Made by a program: the position numbers and the translations under genes. 64,000 bases of DNA. Origin: Manduca sexta (taxonomy: Eukaryota > Arthropoda > Insecta > Lepidoptera > Sphingidae). The stretch is from NCBI RefSeq assembly GCF_014839805.1, contig NC_051126.1, positions 6,518,609 through 6,582,608 on the forward strand. The letters run 5' to 3'. Position 1 is the first letter of the stretch. Each line of letters begins with the position of its first letter. Below the pieces are notes generated by a model. That model saw nothing but the letters and a program-made list of their open reading frames with translations, was not told the origin of the DNA and searched no databases. Below are positions 46,870 to 58,834 of the stretch, piece after piece.

Positions 46870-48790
46870 GCCGCCACAGATCACCGACAATGTAGATGCG
46901 TGTTCTGTATTACCGCGTACATTTGTACGTAGTGTATGTTTCTTTAGTAAATACGAGATTTTTAAGTATGATTTATGTTTGTTTTTATTATAGAGATAAA
47001 ATTAGTAGTGGTGTAAGGTGATCTTCAAAAATAAAAATACTTATTTTGAATTTGATGAAATGGCTTATTGTTTTACGTATTATTAAATTTCCACTTTGAT
47101 GTAGGTAGTCACTTTCTAAAAATGTACTTTTACTTTATTAGCAAACTATACTATCTGACACGTTTTGAAAAAAATATATAATCTCATTAGCATTAATATT
47201 ACTAAAGACTGTCAGAGCATTCCCTTGTATATTTCAATAAATGCCTACATGTCTTATTTTCATACTCTATGGCATCAAAAAGGGGTTGCTTGAGTTCGAT
47301 TGATTAATTTATTCAACTTATTTACTGACTCGGCATGTCTCGACGGAGAAAAGTGCGGCCGCTGGTGTGGTGACGGAATCCTAACACATTTCGGTGCATT
47401 AGTATGTGGGGACCGGCCCCATACTTTCACTTAAGGTTATGTATGTAAACGCGCTTTAAGTGTAATCGATAACGTGACGTAAAAACGAAAACGTGCGCGT
47501 TGATAAAGAGATATCGCTAATCTAAACATATGCCTTAAATAAAAAAGCAATTATTCAGTGTTTTAGTAATTTATGCTTGTATAAATAAAAATGTATTTCA
47601 TTTTTATCGTGAAAATTGTCATTCCATAAATTAAAAAAAAAAAAACAACATTTTATAATGTCAATTATGCGGATAACTGTGATCTCTTTATTGTCACAAT
47701 GGTCTGATCGCAGAGCATTTGGCTTGTGAAATCGGTGAAATCCTGGATTCGATTTCTAGGTCAGTTAAACGAAAATGTGTTTTGTGATTCCGAAAACACT
47801 TAGTCTAACCATGACTGGAATTTTTGTGATAGCAATGATAGATTCGACGCCTATAATGTTGAGACTGATGCAGTTAGAAACAATAACCATACTGTGAGCC
47901 TCAGTGTAACTGTAGCATCAGATTAAAGATTCGTGTCCATAATGTTAATACAGCTTTGTCAAATCTTTAATTTTACTCAAATTAAAGTAGTAGATGACTT
48001 TCTTTATATTATATCTAAACATACCTAAAATAACAGTGAACAAACCAAAAATAAATAATTCCGGACTACCGGAATCCGGACTACCAGATTTAAAAAACAC
48101 ACGATGAAAGTCACATTTTCATACATTATATAAAGCTACATCAGCATAGTATTCTAAATGTTTCTTAAAATAAACCAATGAAAAACAATATCTGAATTCC
48201 TACAAGAACAACGAAACTTAGTAATTGTCTCTCTTTAAAACAAATTTATTAATTACATTTTAAATTGTATTAAATGGCATTAACCCTTTAAGTAGATTTT
48301 TTTGGGCAATTAAAATCAAATCTTAAAAGCCTTTATTACAATATTATCTCTCTCTGACCATATAACCCGTCTCCACAACATTTGTTTTTGGTCATCGTAT
48401 CTATAAAAAAACATTTTGTATAGCTATTCATGCTATGTAGAAAGTTGTAATGTGGCTCAAACCGCAAATTTCTGTTGAAATGTTATTCCACTTTATTACG
48501 CAATCACAGCTTATGACAATTTCTGAAATTAAAATTTTGGTGTAAGGAAAAAAATCTCAAGAAACTTATTAGTCATATCAATTGTACATACGTAATATTG
48601 GATATTAAGTTATTTTGGGAAAAGTAAAATATTAAAAACATTTTCTTTAATAAATTATTTATTTTAATTCCAGAATTAATATAACAGAACTATAAATCTC
48701 ATTATGAAACCAGCAATAAAAGTCATTTTATTTTAATATACCTATTAAATTACACTAAATTCCTCAAACGAACGAAATAATATAATTAAT
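46870..48790. other. No gene recognised
   Basis: AT-rich. A decayed tRNA-like SINE (family B relative) lies at 47,690-47,930, with ATCCTGGATTCGATTTCTAG in B-box position. A GC-richer patch at 47,330-47,450 contains a GCGGCCGC site but no frame or repeat copy. Confidence 0.5.
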
Positions 48791-48796
48791 CCTTAA

Positions 48797-49060
48797 CTAG
48801 GCGTTAAAGGGTCGTAAAATAGCAATCATATTTCCTATTATAAAATGTTGACCGAAGTCGACAAACTCATTAACAAAAGTCTCGCTAAGCGTTCCTGGGC
48901 CGACATCGTCAAATGTAGAAAGGTCTAAACTCGTTTTTGGTATTGTAGGCGTCCACAAATATTTGTATGCTGCTTGTGAATGGACCCCGAGGACTTTCTC
49001 TCGCCCCAACGTGGCTCTAACACTAACGCCCGGTACATAGGACGTGTGTGACGAAGGTGC
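48797..49060 (-). CDS. Orphan exon-like ORF, unidentified
   Basis: An open minus-strand frame with protein-like composition: SHTSYVPGVSVRATLGREKV, AAYKYLWTPTIPKTSLDLST, TFDDVGPGTLSETFVNEF and IGNMIAILRPFNA-stop. It is bounded upstream by a stop and lacks a good initiator; the first usable ATG is deep inside. It could be a last exon of a minus-strand gene whose other exons lie to the right (a GC-rich patch at 53.1-53.25 kb is a candidate first exon region), or a gene fragment. No acceptor with a pyrimidine tract was found. Confidence 0.3.
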   Translation of the reverse strand, partial: APSSHTSYVPGVSVRATLGREKVLGVHSQAAYKYLWTPTIPKTSLDLSTFDDVGPGTLSETFVNEFVDFGQHFIIGNMIAILRPFNA

Positions 49061-49404
49061 GGGCGTTCGCGAAGTTTGGTGTTATGGAAAATTGCTAGTT
49101 TTGGAAAACTTCATTTAATATGTTTTATTGTTTTCATCATAATTTTAAAAGACTTACTTTCGTATTTAAGTACCGATGTTAGATTAATAATATTTTTACA
49201 AACATTGTATCTGTGTGTTTAGATGCTAGCCGATATAATAATATAGTTATATGTAGATAGGAAATTAAAAAGGTCAGGCAGTTTGAAATAACTGCAAAAC
49301 CATTCGATACATAACATTATTGGGAAGAGTAACAGTTGCGAATAAACAAAAGATGCCTCGCCGTTTGATCTAGTTACGTGTTCAACTTGCTACTGGGGGT
49401 CACT

Positions 49405-49790
49405 ACACAACTTTTCTTATAGTTCAATATTCAGTTTACTACTAAGAGACAACTAATAATACTGGGCCCTTATTCTGTATGATAGTGTAAACGCGTAACG
49501 CGGCCGTGTCATGTTATCTTCGAGAAATGTGTGTGGAATGGTATTCTGTAAGCCAAATTTCTATAGTCCTAAACATGATGCGTTGTGTTACGTGCTTGTT
49601 ACACACTGTCATAATAACGTGCGGGATAGAGAATAAGGCCTCTGGCCTCTCAATCAGTGTAGTCAGTGTATACTAGTACTAAACTGAATACTATAACTAT
49701 AAGAAATGTATTATTCTTATAGTTTAGTAATCAGTTTCGTACTAAAAAACAACTATACTGGCCTCTCAAAGTGTAATGATCCGCTAGATA
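49405..49790. repeat. Nested repeats with a MITE
   Basis: 49,464-49,641 has inverted ends GGGCCCTTATTCTGTAT and ...ATAGAGAATAAGGCC and is a likely MITE. It interrupts or adjoins a duplicated flank: CTTATAGTTCAATATTCAGTTTACTA at 49,417 and CTTATAGTTTAGTAATCAGTTTCGTAC at 49,717, plus an inverted copy at about 49,677-49,708. Confidence 0.55.
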
Positions 49791-49799
49791 GTCACTATG

Positions 49800-51630
49800 T
49801 TAGTTCTGGCACAATCTCGAGGTAGACTTTGGTTCCATCTTAGTAATTGTGTAAAAAAATTATGAGGTTTAAGTGGATCATAACATAGATTTACTTCTCT
49901 TAATATTGCCATTGATCAACGAATCTTAAATCGAAGAGGTAATGTTAATCATACTTATTATCAATAATTCACCTAGATATTATCGTCCACTATGTGCTTT
50001 CCTTCGACAAATGGACTTAATAATCTTCATATTAAATGAATAGATTACTATGGCGCTGAAACCCAATAACGTAATGTATTTATTAAAAGAAAACAATTAG
50101 TAGTATAATATATCTCAAAACGTGAACATTTGGAACACAACTATAAAAAACATCTCAAAAGCGAAGAAAATCGACAATACATCAAAATTCCTATTCTAAT
50201 AACTGCAAGTAACTCAAGCACACACCGATGTCCACACACATTGCTATTCATTCCCAAATCGCGGCACTTGTCGCTGTAAGGTCAATGTATTCGCATATAT
50301 TGTGACACAGTTACATCGAATATTTGTGTTAGGGCCTTTACTTCCTCTGGGACTCTATTCGTGTATGGGACTCTATTGCTCAGGGCAGTACTTTACAATT
50401 ATGAACTCTGGTGCTAACTCTAATCAAATTCGTTTAAAGTAACCTACGGAATAATTATGACATATTATTTTATCAGTATGCATGGTGAGTAGATTGTAGA
50501 GAATTGCTTCAGAATTAGGACATAAAATTATTGAAAAATTGTTTCCTGGGTGTTACGTAATTTTCACACCAGAAATAAACATAAAATATTCTATGAAATC
50601 GAAATGCGTTTAATATAGCTAAATCGTTTTTATTTATAGAACATAGCAAAAGCATAATATTTCATATTCTGATTTCTAAATTTTACATAATGTAGAGTTT
50701 GCATATTAATACTATGTTAAAAGAATAGGCGCCTGATCTTTAAATTTTGGGAAGATGATAATGTTTCCGTATACATTTTTTATCATAAACTTATCCGTTG
50801 CGGTAACAATAGTCTCTTAAGGGTTCGACGGTGCATCTGTTCGGAAAATGCTGTCTTAAATACCATGTTGACCCGCCACATATCGCTAACCACCGAACAT
50901 AATACTAATCTACTACAAATTTTAAATTTGGTAGTATTAATATTATATAGAAACTGGCCCAAACCGGAATAAGCTTTCTACGCCCCAAGTAATTATATAA
51001 TAGTATACTTCCTCGCTATAAGTAAAAATTGCAAACAAAAGTTTTGTATATTCCTGATATGTAGGATTTTTTACAAACTAAATCACATGAATTACCAGAT
51101 CAGGGATATCGTTCAGAGTCTGCATGCACAATCATTAGATTCAGGAAGACATAACTTTATAGGATATATAGAGTAATTTGAACATAGCACTACTAAATAA
51201 AACCATATACTCTTCGGTACCTCTGTTAACATTGTGCCAAAAAATAGAATATAGAATTATATATATTTGCCAAAAATCTCGGTTTTAGTTTTTATATTTT
51301 TATATTATTGTAGTTTAGTGCGAATATGGTTTATGCGAGAGTATATTTTTGACTGAAAATGTGGTCATACCGTTTCAACGAATTCTCTTAGAGTAACAGT
51401 AGTCATTAAGGAATGTAACAAAAAAAATTGTTTTATTTATTTTGTTTGAGCATTATGCTTTTTTACTTTGCATTAGTGTTATATTTAAATGGAAAAGTAT
51501 AATATAACGTATTTATTTATGACCAATAAGCAATAATACGTAAATGTAGTTAAAAAATCTAAGTGTATATTTTTATCTTAGCCATCAAAAAGTAGTATAA
51601 GTGATAACATTACCACAAGTTTTATCTATA
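49800..51630. other. No gene recognised
   Basis: AT-rich sequence with no exon chain or clear repeat. A patch at 50,815-50,920 has slightly higher GC but no open frame of note. Confidence 0.5.
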
Positions 51631-51636
51631 TCTTCT

Positions 51637-52075
51637 TCTATACTTATAATAAATCTGTAGAGAGGTCAATTCTGTACATGAAATGTATTTCCAAAATAAT
51701 AACTATCAGGGGGTGATTAGGGATCGATACTGATGCCAAAAATGCAATTAATAAAATTTTCGTCTGTCTGTCTGTCTGTCTGTATAACCGTTATAGAAAC
51801 AAAAACTACTCGACGGATTTTAACGAAACTTGGTACAATTATTTGTCATACTCCTGTGCTGGTTATAGTAGACTTTTCATCACGCTACAATTAATAGGAC
51901 CAGAGCAGTGAAGGGAAATGTTGGGAAAACGGGAGAAGTTATTCCATTTTTTAAGCTTCCGTCGCGTGTGCAACCTTAATGGTTAAGCTACACAGAAATC
52001 ATGTATGACGGAAATGTTCTCCTTAAAATTATGTAAAAAATATCCCACGACAGCATATGTCTATCTTTTATGGTG
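51637..52075 (+). mobile_element. Helitron of a second subfamily, 3' end decayed
   Basis: The 5' end TCTATACTTATAATAAATCT is followed by GTAGAGAGGTCAATTCTGTA, CAGGGGGTGATTAGGGATCG and a (GTCT)n tract near 51,763-51,782. The body shares CATCACGCTA, CAATTAATAGGACCAGAGCA and ATGTATGACGG with the intron-9 Helitron. No terminal CTAG was found. Confidence 0.6.
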
Positions 52076-52311
52076 GACTCACAATAACACCTGTAACTCC
52101 CGATAGCTTAGCAGTTCGAAGCTTTCTCATTATATTTGTCTACTCTTACGTTTATAACACTTTCAGTCATCCCTAATTAAAAAAGTTAACATTATTAAAT
52201 ATTCCATAAAAAAGAATCATAGAAATCGGTATAGAAACACCAAGGTTATACATGAAATACGCTAATAATAAGCCATCATGCGTGAATACTGAATCATGCT
52301 ATAAGGATTAT

Positions 52312-52428
52312 TTTTGTATATATATAAGGTCGCGAACGCACAGGCAGGCGGCTTGCTTGGCACCTAGAGGCTAGCGAATCACCTAGCGAGTAGCTTCGTA
52401 AAACGAACATTCTCGAACGTTCGCGACC
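52312..52428 (-). promoter_or_regulatory. Heat-shock-element-like promoter candidate
   Basis: GAACATTCTCGAACGTTC at 52,405-52,422 is four alternating GAA/TTC pentamers in perfect 5-bp register. On the minus strand a TATATATATA box follows about 80 bp downstream (52,316-52,326), which is the usual HSE-then-TATA order of insect heat-shock promoters. An 11-bp inverted repeat, GGTCGCGAACG (52,328) and CGTTCGCGACC (52,418), brackets the block. No ORF follows on the minus strand within 300 nt, so any transcript would be non-coding or spliced. Confidence 0.4.
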
Positions 52429-54910
52429 GGATCCATTTTTGAAGCTAGTAAAAAATAAAACAAATCAATGATATGAAAAAGATAATAATATCAGCAAATA
52501 AATATAGTATTTCTAAAAGCAAAAAGACATGTTAGTATAATACGTCTATCGCCATTTTATCTATGTAATCATTACATTCTCAATCTGTACAGTGAGTCTC
52601 GAAGCATAAATGCCAACAATATTAAGGTCACGTCCATAACACATCTATCGATCAGTCATTACCTCGTTACGTCGGATTACAGTAAACATGAATTACATCT
52701 GGTGCATAAAATATCATTTCTTTTTTGCGACTCTATTGCGCGCGTTCGACTTCTGAGAATGAAGAAGGAAAGTTCTGCTAAAGTAACACCGTCAGTGAGA
52801 AAGTATGGTGAAATTAACCTGCCAAAATACGTAACGCTGTAATTTGTCATGAAGTCATTGCCAACTTTACTGCTTTTCGTTTTGACCTCTACATTTAAAG
52901 TAGTTTCAGTAATATTCTTATTTTGAATAGTATAATTCTATATTGAAATACTTTATTGTGTTCTTATTTTGAATCGTAAAATTGTGATATTTGAATTGTT
53001 AGTTCTAGATCGCTCTAGGAAGCCATGATATTTTTTCCAGCCAGTATTATTTACACAGATAATGTTACCAACTGTAACATTAACGGGATCATGTAAGACA
53101 ATATGACAGGTTGTTAATAGAAATGACCGCGGCTGGCGACGCGACGCGCCGTGAACTCCAGTGGCCCACAAACGCGACCGGTTGCTGGTACTTTCTTTCG
53201 GTTCTCACTTCCGCCTGCGCCTGCGCGCCTCCACGCAACTAGCACAAGGACTCGTGCTATGTACCATTAATTAACAGGGCTATTGGAATAGGATCGACCT
53301 AAATTTAACATCCCTGATCAATAAATATATTTATATAGACGGGAAGAAAGCAAAAAAAATGGATTTCATATTGTCATTTTTTGTATTATCAGGAAAATAA
53401 GTAATTCATAATATAATATCGGATGTAAAATAGCTACACTTAATTGTTCGTTTTCTAGATCCACATAAATTATTTAATATATACAAAACCGTATACTTAA
53501 CCTAATCTTCAAAATTTTGACTTTAAACAGAAAATAACAAAAACCTTTAAAATTACTAATTTGATTATATTTGGTAATATCCGGTCCGTAGATAAACATC
53601 GTCCGTTGTTCATTTTGGATGAATAACGTAAAATCGTCATACTTTCCAATAAGAAAGTGAAATTTCTTGTTTTGAATTAATTCGTTAAGATCACAAATTC
53701 GATCTAATCGGTTTTATAGGTTCATAACAAAAATATAAACGGATTCCAAGTCAATTTTTAAATTCCACAAAAGCTTTAAAGAATGTAATAATTTGAAGTC
53801 TATCTCATTCTACATAATATAAATATGTATATATATTCGTATACTTTTGTTTACCCGAAAAAAGAGAGTGTTATTACTAGTTTATTATCGGAATGTATTT
53901 TTGTTCACATGATGAAGATAAATGTTATTAAAGAATGTACTAATTTTAATTACGACTAAATTACTTATATTGTTTAAAATAAACATAAAATTTCTTTGTA
54001 TTTTAACCTTAAATCTCAATTGGAGATGTTCTAAATAGATTGCCATTAGACGGGCTTAGGCTTAGAGGGCAATTAAGTATATACCCTTATATAATAATAT
54101 AGGTACTACACTACACTGATTTAAACTTGTCGAGAAAAGCTTTTATTAAATATTTTCACACGTCTACAGTTTTATGCTGTGTTTTAAATGCGGATTTTTA
54201 GTTTCGTTTTGGCTCTATAAAAAAAATCTTTCAAATAACCACAGAATTAATAGTCCGAATTTAGTGGTGAAAACTAACTAAAATTTGCTCCAAATATATA
54301 TCTTAAAATTTTAATGATTAATAAAAAATATTATAGCTATTAAGAGCCATAATAGGATACTTTTAATTTACTATCCGCGGTTCTCGATACAATAGACATC
54401 AACGCGTCACTTTATTACACATTAATATTTCTTCGTTAATTACTGCTAAACGCTAATTTTGCAAAAAGAAATAGTATTGTATAAGCTTTATAATATATAC
54501 TAAACTTTGTGGATGGAATTATTTATACTTATAAATATTTAAATTAATTTATTTACCTCGGAATCTTTGTACAGCGCCATCTGCAGGTCAGCGTTTGAAA
54601 TGATAACTTCGACGATATACCTACTGATAGGAAGATAATATTTTCTCTAATGCAAACGTAGTGGACAACGTGTTATTCTTATTAAAATATAGATGGCGCT
54701 GTTATACAGTTTCTAATAAAATTGACCTTATAATGAACCGTTTGTACATTCTTAATCAACTATCATCAATAATTTAAAAAAATATTCACGTTCTTGATTT
54801 GAAGGTATTTTTAAATGTAATTGTAAGAAAGAGAGTACATACTCAATAAAATAAAAATAATGTTTAAACAACGGCTCATAGTAATTATTCATATTATTAT
54901 AATTTTAAAT
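52429..54910. other. No gene recognised
   Basis: AT-rich apart from a GC-rich patch at 53,115-53,260 (CGCGACGCGCCGTG; CCGCCTGCGCCTGCGCGCCT, an NRF-1-like GCGCCTGCGC). That patch could be a promoter or first exon but no transcript could be attached. Confidence 0.45.
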
Positions 54911-54914
54911 TGCT

Positions 54915-55165
54915 GACTCTGTGGTACCGTGTGTATTGCGTGTGCATAAGACCTCACTATGAGGGCGCGGGTTTAAATCCGGGGTCGGACATAATGATGT
55001 TTAGTTTTTCTGGTCTATCAGCCCTGAATTGTTTGCCCGATTTGGCGATAGGGTTGCGCCCTATCAGATCATAGTACGGATCACACAGGCGCAAACTAGG
55101 TGCCCTGGTGCACTTGTCCCTTCCTCTTCAGGGTTACAGGAGTAACATGTATGTGTATAATATAA
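54915..55165 (+). repeat. tRNA-derived SINE (third type)
   Basis: TCTGTGGTACCGTGTGTATT gives an A-box-like head and GGTTTAAATCC a B-box-like motif. The body CTATCAGATCATAGTACGGA, AGGTGCCCTGGTGCACTTGT is not shared with families A or B. Confidence 0.55.
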
Positions 55166-55170
55166 TGTTA

Positions 55171-55440
55171 TCTATACATATAATAAACAGCAGAAACTAG
55201 TATATAGATTGAGAAAAAAGTTATAAAAAGGAAGGTGGGTGCTTAAAAAGAATAATATAATACAAATCAAAGTTTTAAAAGACTTTCTGTTATTCTATTT
55301 GTTAGCGCACATGTCCGGAACTTCTGAACGGGTTTTCGTGTAGTTTTCGCTGGCAGGCCGAATATAACTAGGAGCAGAATAAAAGCTTTGGTTTATTAAA
55401 ATTGGATATCGAATAACAAACTTAATAATTAATTCTAAAA
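55171..55440 (+). mobile_element. Helitron-like element, same family as 7033-7371
   Basis: A|TCTATACATATAATAAACAG at the 5' end, shared GCGCACATGTCCGGAACTTC-type block and TTGGATATCGAATAACAAAC. The 3' end has decayed. Confidence 0.5.
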
Positions 55441-55984
55441 TATTTATAGAAATGTTCTTTATAAGTATAAATAACTTGTTTATTGTCTTGGCACTATTTG
55501 AAAAGGTTGTGAACTCATTGGCATCTTACAAAGAATTTATGCGAATGAAGTAAAACATATTTTATAGTTTTCAAATATCTCAATGAAATACTAAATATTT
55601 TACAGGAAATAATATATTTGAAGTACATATTGATAAAATACTAGTAATTGTATGGGCAAGAAGATAGAAATCAGTAAATGCACTTAATATGCAATGTATT
55701 TACTTATCTACATAATTAAGTAACATATAAATGATGTAGATTCAAACTTACAAAAATTTAAAAATTTCCTTCGTAACAAATATAATTAGGATACAGTCAA
55801 AGGGCTTTAGAATAAATACAAATAATAAGACTATTAAAAAAACCGTAGCTTAACTTAACCATCGTGTGATCATACTCCTGATGAAAAACCAAAATCTTCA
55901 AATTTCATACTTAGAAAGTTAATGTGACTAAAACGTGGTCAGACTCGGAAGGCTCATTGTCTGGAAGCACGTTTATATTAGCGA

Positions 55985-56030
55985 AACCATCATGTGACCG
56001 GCCGAGTCATGTGACTGCGGTAACGACTCC
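55985..56030. promoter_or_regulatory. Paired CATGTGAC E-boxes
   Basis: Two CATGTGAC motifs (at 55,991 and 56,008), 17 bp apart, read CATGTGACCGGCCGAGTCATGTGAC-like with GGCCGAG between. A similar pair in reverse (TCACATG, AGCCGAG, TCACATG) lies at 60,211-60,231. CATGTGA is the M-box/CLEAR-like core bound by MITF/TFEB/USF-type factors. Function is inferred. Confidence 0.35.
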
Positions 56031-56278
56031 AGCCTTGACATTTTCCGATGAGGACGATACTACGACCGGTTGAGCTTTGTGACGCTACCGTTAAGAATGG
56101 ACTTTCGTATTTAATTGCACATTTGTTATTGAGATAATGAAGACGCAAGACGAAGGATGGACATTTTTAAAATATGATTTAATTTGACAATTACATTGCA
56201 GGACATTTTAAAAATGATTCGTAACTGAATTTGACAATTACTTTCCAAATTAAGTTATAAGTATCAACATAGGATATT

Positions 56279-56560
56279 ACAGCGGCCATAGCCTAGTTTG
56301 AAGTGCAACGGACTGTCGAGAGGAATATCCCTAGGTTCAATACGCTACTCTAACTTTTCTAAAGTTAAGTGCGTATTCCTTATGAATTATCACTTGCTTT
56401 AACGGTGAAGGAAAACATCATGGGGAAACCTGCATACATGAGAAGTCCTCCTTAAGATCTTTGAAGGTATGTGTTGTCTACCAACCCGCACCAGATAAGC
56501 GTGATGGACTTAGGTCTAAACCTTTTCATTAATAGAGAAGGCCGTACTCAGAATATAGAA
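56279..56560 (+). repeat. SINE family A copy, diverged
   Basis: GCGGCCATAGCCTAGTTTGA at the head, TTTAACGGTGAAGGAAAACA in the body and AAGCGTGATGGACTTAGGTC near the 3' end. The B box has decayed to GGTTCAATACG. Confidence 0.8.
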
Positions 56561-56579
56561 ATAAAACTGTATATTATAT

Positions 56580-58555
56580 AATAAATACAAGGCGGATATT
56601 CTTGTTATCTTTGGAGAGGTTAACTGTTCGATATAATTTTATGAACATAAAACTAATTCAGAAAGCTACGACGATTATTAACAAAACATTAAGTGAACAT
56701 GAATGCCAAGAATAAAATATAATTATTATAAGATGCATCATCATTATCAATGCTAGATATAAATCATTGAAATATAATCAAAAACTGCACCGGATTTAGG
56801 CAATCATCTAATTATGGATAAAAACCACGTGATGTTCGTTACAATGTATCGTAGAACATTTAACGAGTCTGATGGAATTGAGACAAGCACGTTTGGCAAT
56901 AAAACTTGTGTTGCATTGTAATGAGCATACGTAATAAGGTAAAAATAACTGAACGTTCTTTAAATAAAGCTGATATTTGTTTGAAGATTGTTTTATTAAC
57001 TACTGTTGCTATGCTCGTATGTGGATAACCAAGTAAATTGTCTTCTTTTTACTGTATCAAAGGTATTTTGGGCTTAACAAGCCGTCAAACAGGTGCCAGA
57101 AGCGTATTTCTATCCATGATTACATTTTTATATTTAATTTTTATCCTATTTTTTATTATTTCTTCGACAATTTGTACATAATACTGTGATATTCTGTGTC
57201 AATTTATGTTTTTCAAAAAAAATCGTAATTACTTTTTGCTTCTATTAACAATTTATAATTTCTTAAAATTCATAAACACGATAAGAATCGCTTAAAAATA
57301 TTTCTGAGATATAAAATATTTCTAAATGTTTTAGGTATGAGAAATAAATACGACATTTCTATAAAATTCATAACAGATATAAAATCTTATAATAATTAAT
57401 TCAAATAAATATTTTCCAACCGATTAAACAGACAGTTTCAATATCAAACAAATTTTAATGATTAAACAGAATCTCAGCCAGCATTTAATTTATTAAACAA
57501 TAAAATTATGAAAAACCACGTTACTAAACAGCGTGAAGCAACTAAACCGATCACGCTGGTGTTACACGACTGTGTAAAATTCGTTAGCGTGATGATCTGC
57601 GTTAACTACATTCGTCTCGGTTAACGTTCGTAATTATCGTGTTTTATTTACTAGTATGCCTTTCTTTAAAAAAGTTAATCTTTAGAATAAGACATTTAGC
57701 ATTATACATTTTGTATACGGAGTGTGAAATATATTTATTATCCTCTTTTTAACATACTTGGAGCATAAGATATCTCTTATGGCTTTCTTTACAATAGATT
57801 TTTTTTTAACTACATAAGTTTACGACGGCGCGGCGATTTATTGTTTTTGGTATCCTTCGCAATGTTCAAATTTTAACCGATATAAAATTAACTGAAATAT
57901 CCTGTGAGAAAATATTAAGAAGAAGCAATTTAGGGAAATACGATCATAAATTATTAGTAGATAATCGTATTTATTCAATTCGGAGTACAGCTTGAAACCG
58001 GTCGATTTTTTATTCTGGAATGTAGAGTGTCAGATTATCGTTGAAATAACATCACGCGGATACAGTTGCGAAAGCTTGCGAAACAAGGGTTTCAGTCGCG
58101 TTTTAAGCGCTAGATAGGGCAATAATAGGTAAAATGGAAAGTTTTATGGATAAAAGAATGAATAAATAAATTTATATAAATCAAATTTCATACTTCACTT
58201 CTTTGGTCGTTTTATTTCAAATGTAGTCTAGACATAATAAATCATCTCATATTTAAATAAGTAATAATATTTTTTGTAAAATGGTTTGTGATGTATCTTT
58301 TATGACACCAAGTACCGAGATACACCAAGTACAGATAGATCTCTTGAAGTAAAATTTAAGTGTGGGCAAGAACGGAAAATAAACAGACAGACATATGTTT
58401 ACAAGCAATTAGCATAACAAGGAATTATGTCCTTACTGTGATGGATATGCAAATACATACGTATATGAGATTGCGTGCATAAACAGATAAACGGGGTTTA
58501 ATAATTGCAATTACATCTATATTCTCACTTCTTGTCTTAGAATACTCCTGTTTTA
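56580..58555. other. No gene recognised
   Basis: Strongly AT-rich with no exon-like frame and no clear repeat. Confidence 0.5.
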
Positions 58556-58559
58556 TATA

Positions 58560-58830
58560 CGATCTCATTGCCCAGGTACGGACGTCCTCTATTAAGGGAT
58601 AAGGCCTTAGCCCACCATGCTGGCCTAGTACGAATTGACAGACTTCGTATGCATACATAACTTTAGAAAATTAAAACTGCACTGCAGCAATTATTTACTG
58701 TAATGTTACAAATAGTTATGTATGGTGTATGTTCTGTTGGTTGTCCAAATAAATAAATAAATAAACAAAAATCCAGGAGACCTGCGCGCATTCGTGTCGT
58801 TCCACTTCCAACTAGGCTACGTCGAATTCT
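58560..58830 (-). repeat. SINE family A copy, interrupted
   Basis: The 3' part (TTGCCCAGGTACGGACGTCC; GCCCACCATGCTGGCCTAGT) and the head (CCAACTAGGCTACGTCG) are separated by unrelated AT-rich sequence and an (AAAT)n tract at about 58,748-58,766. Confidence 0.65.
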
Positions 58831-58834
58831 TATG

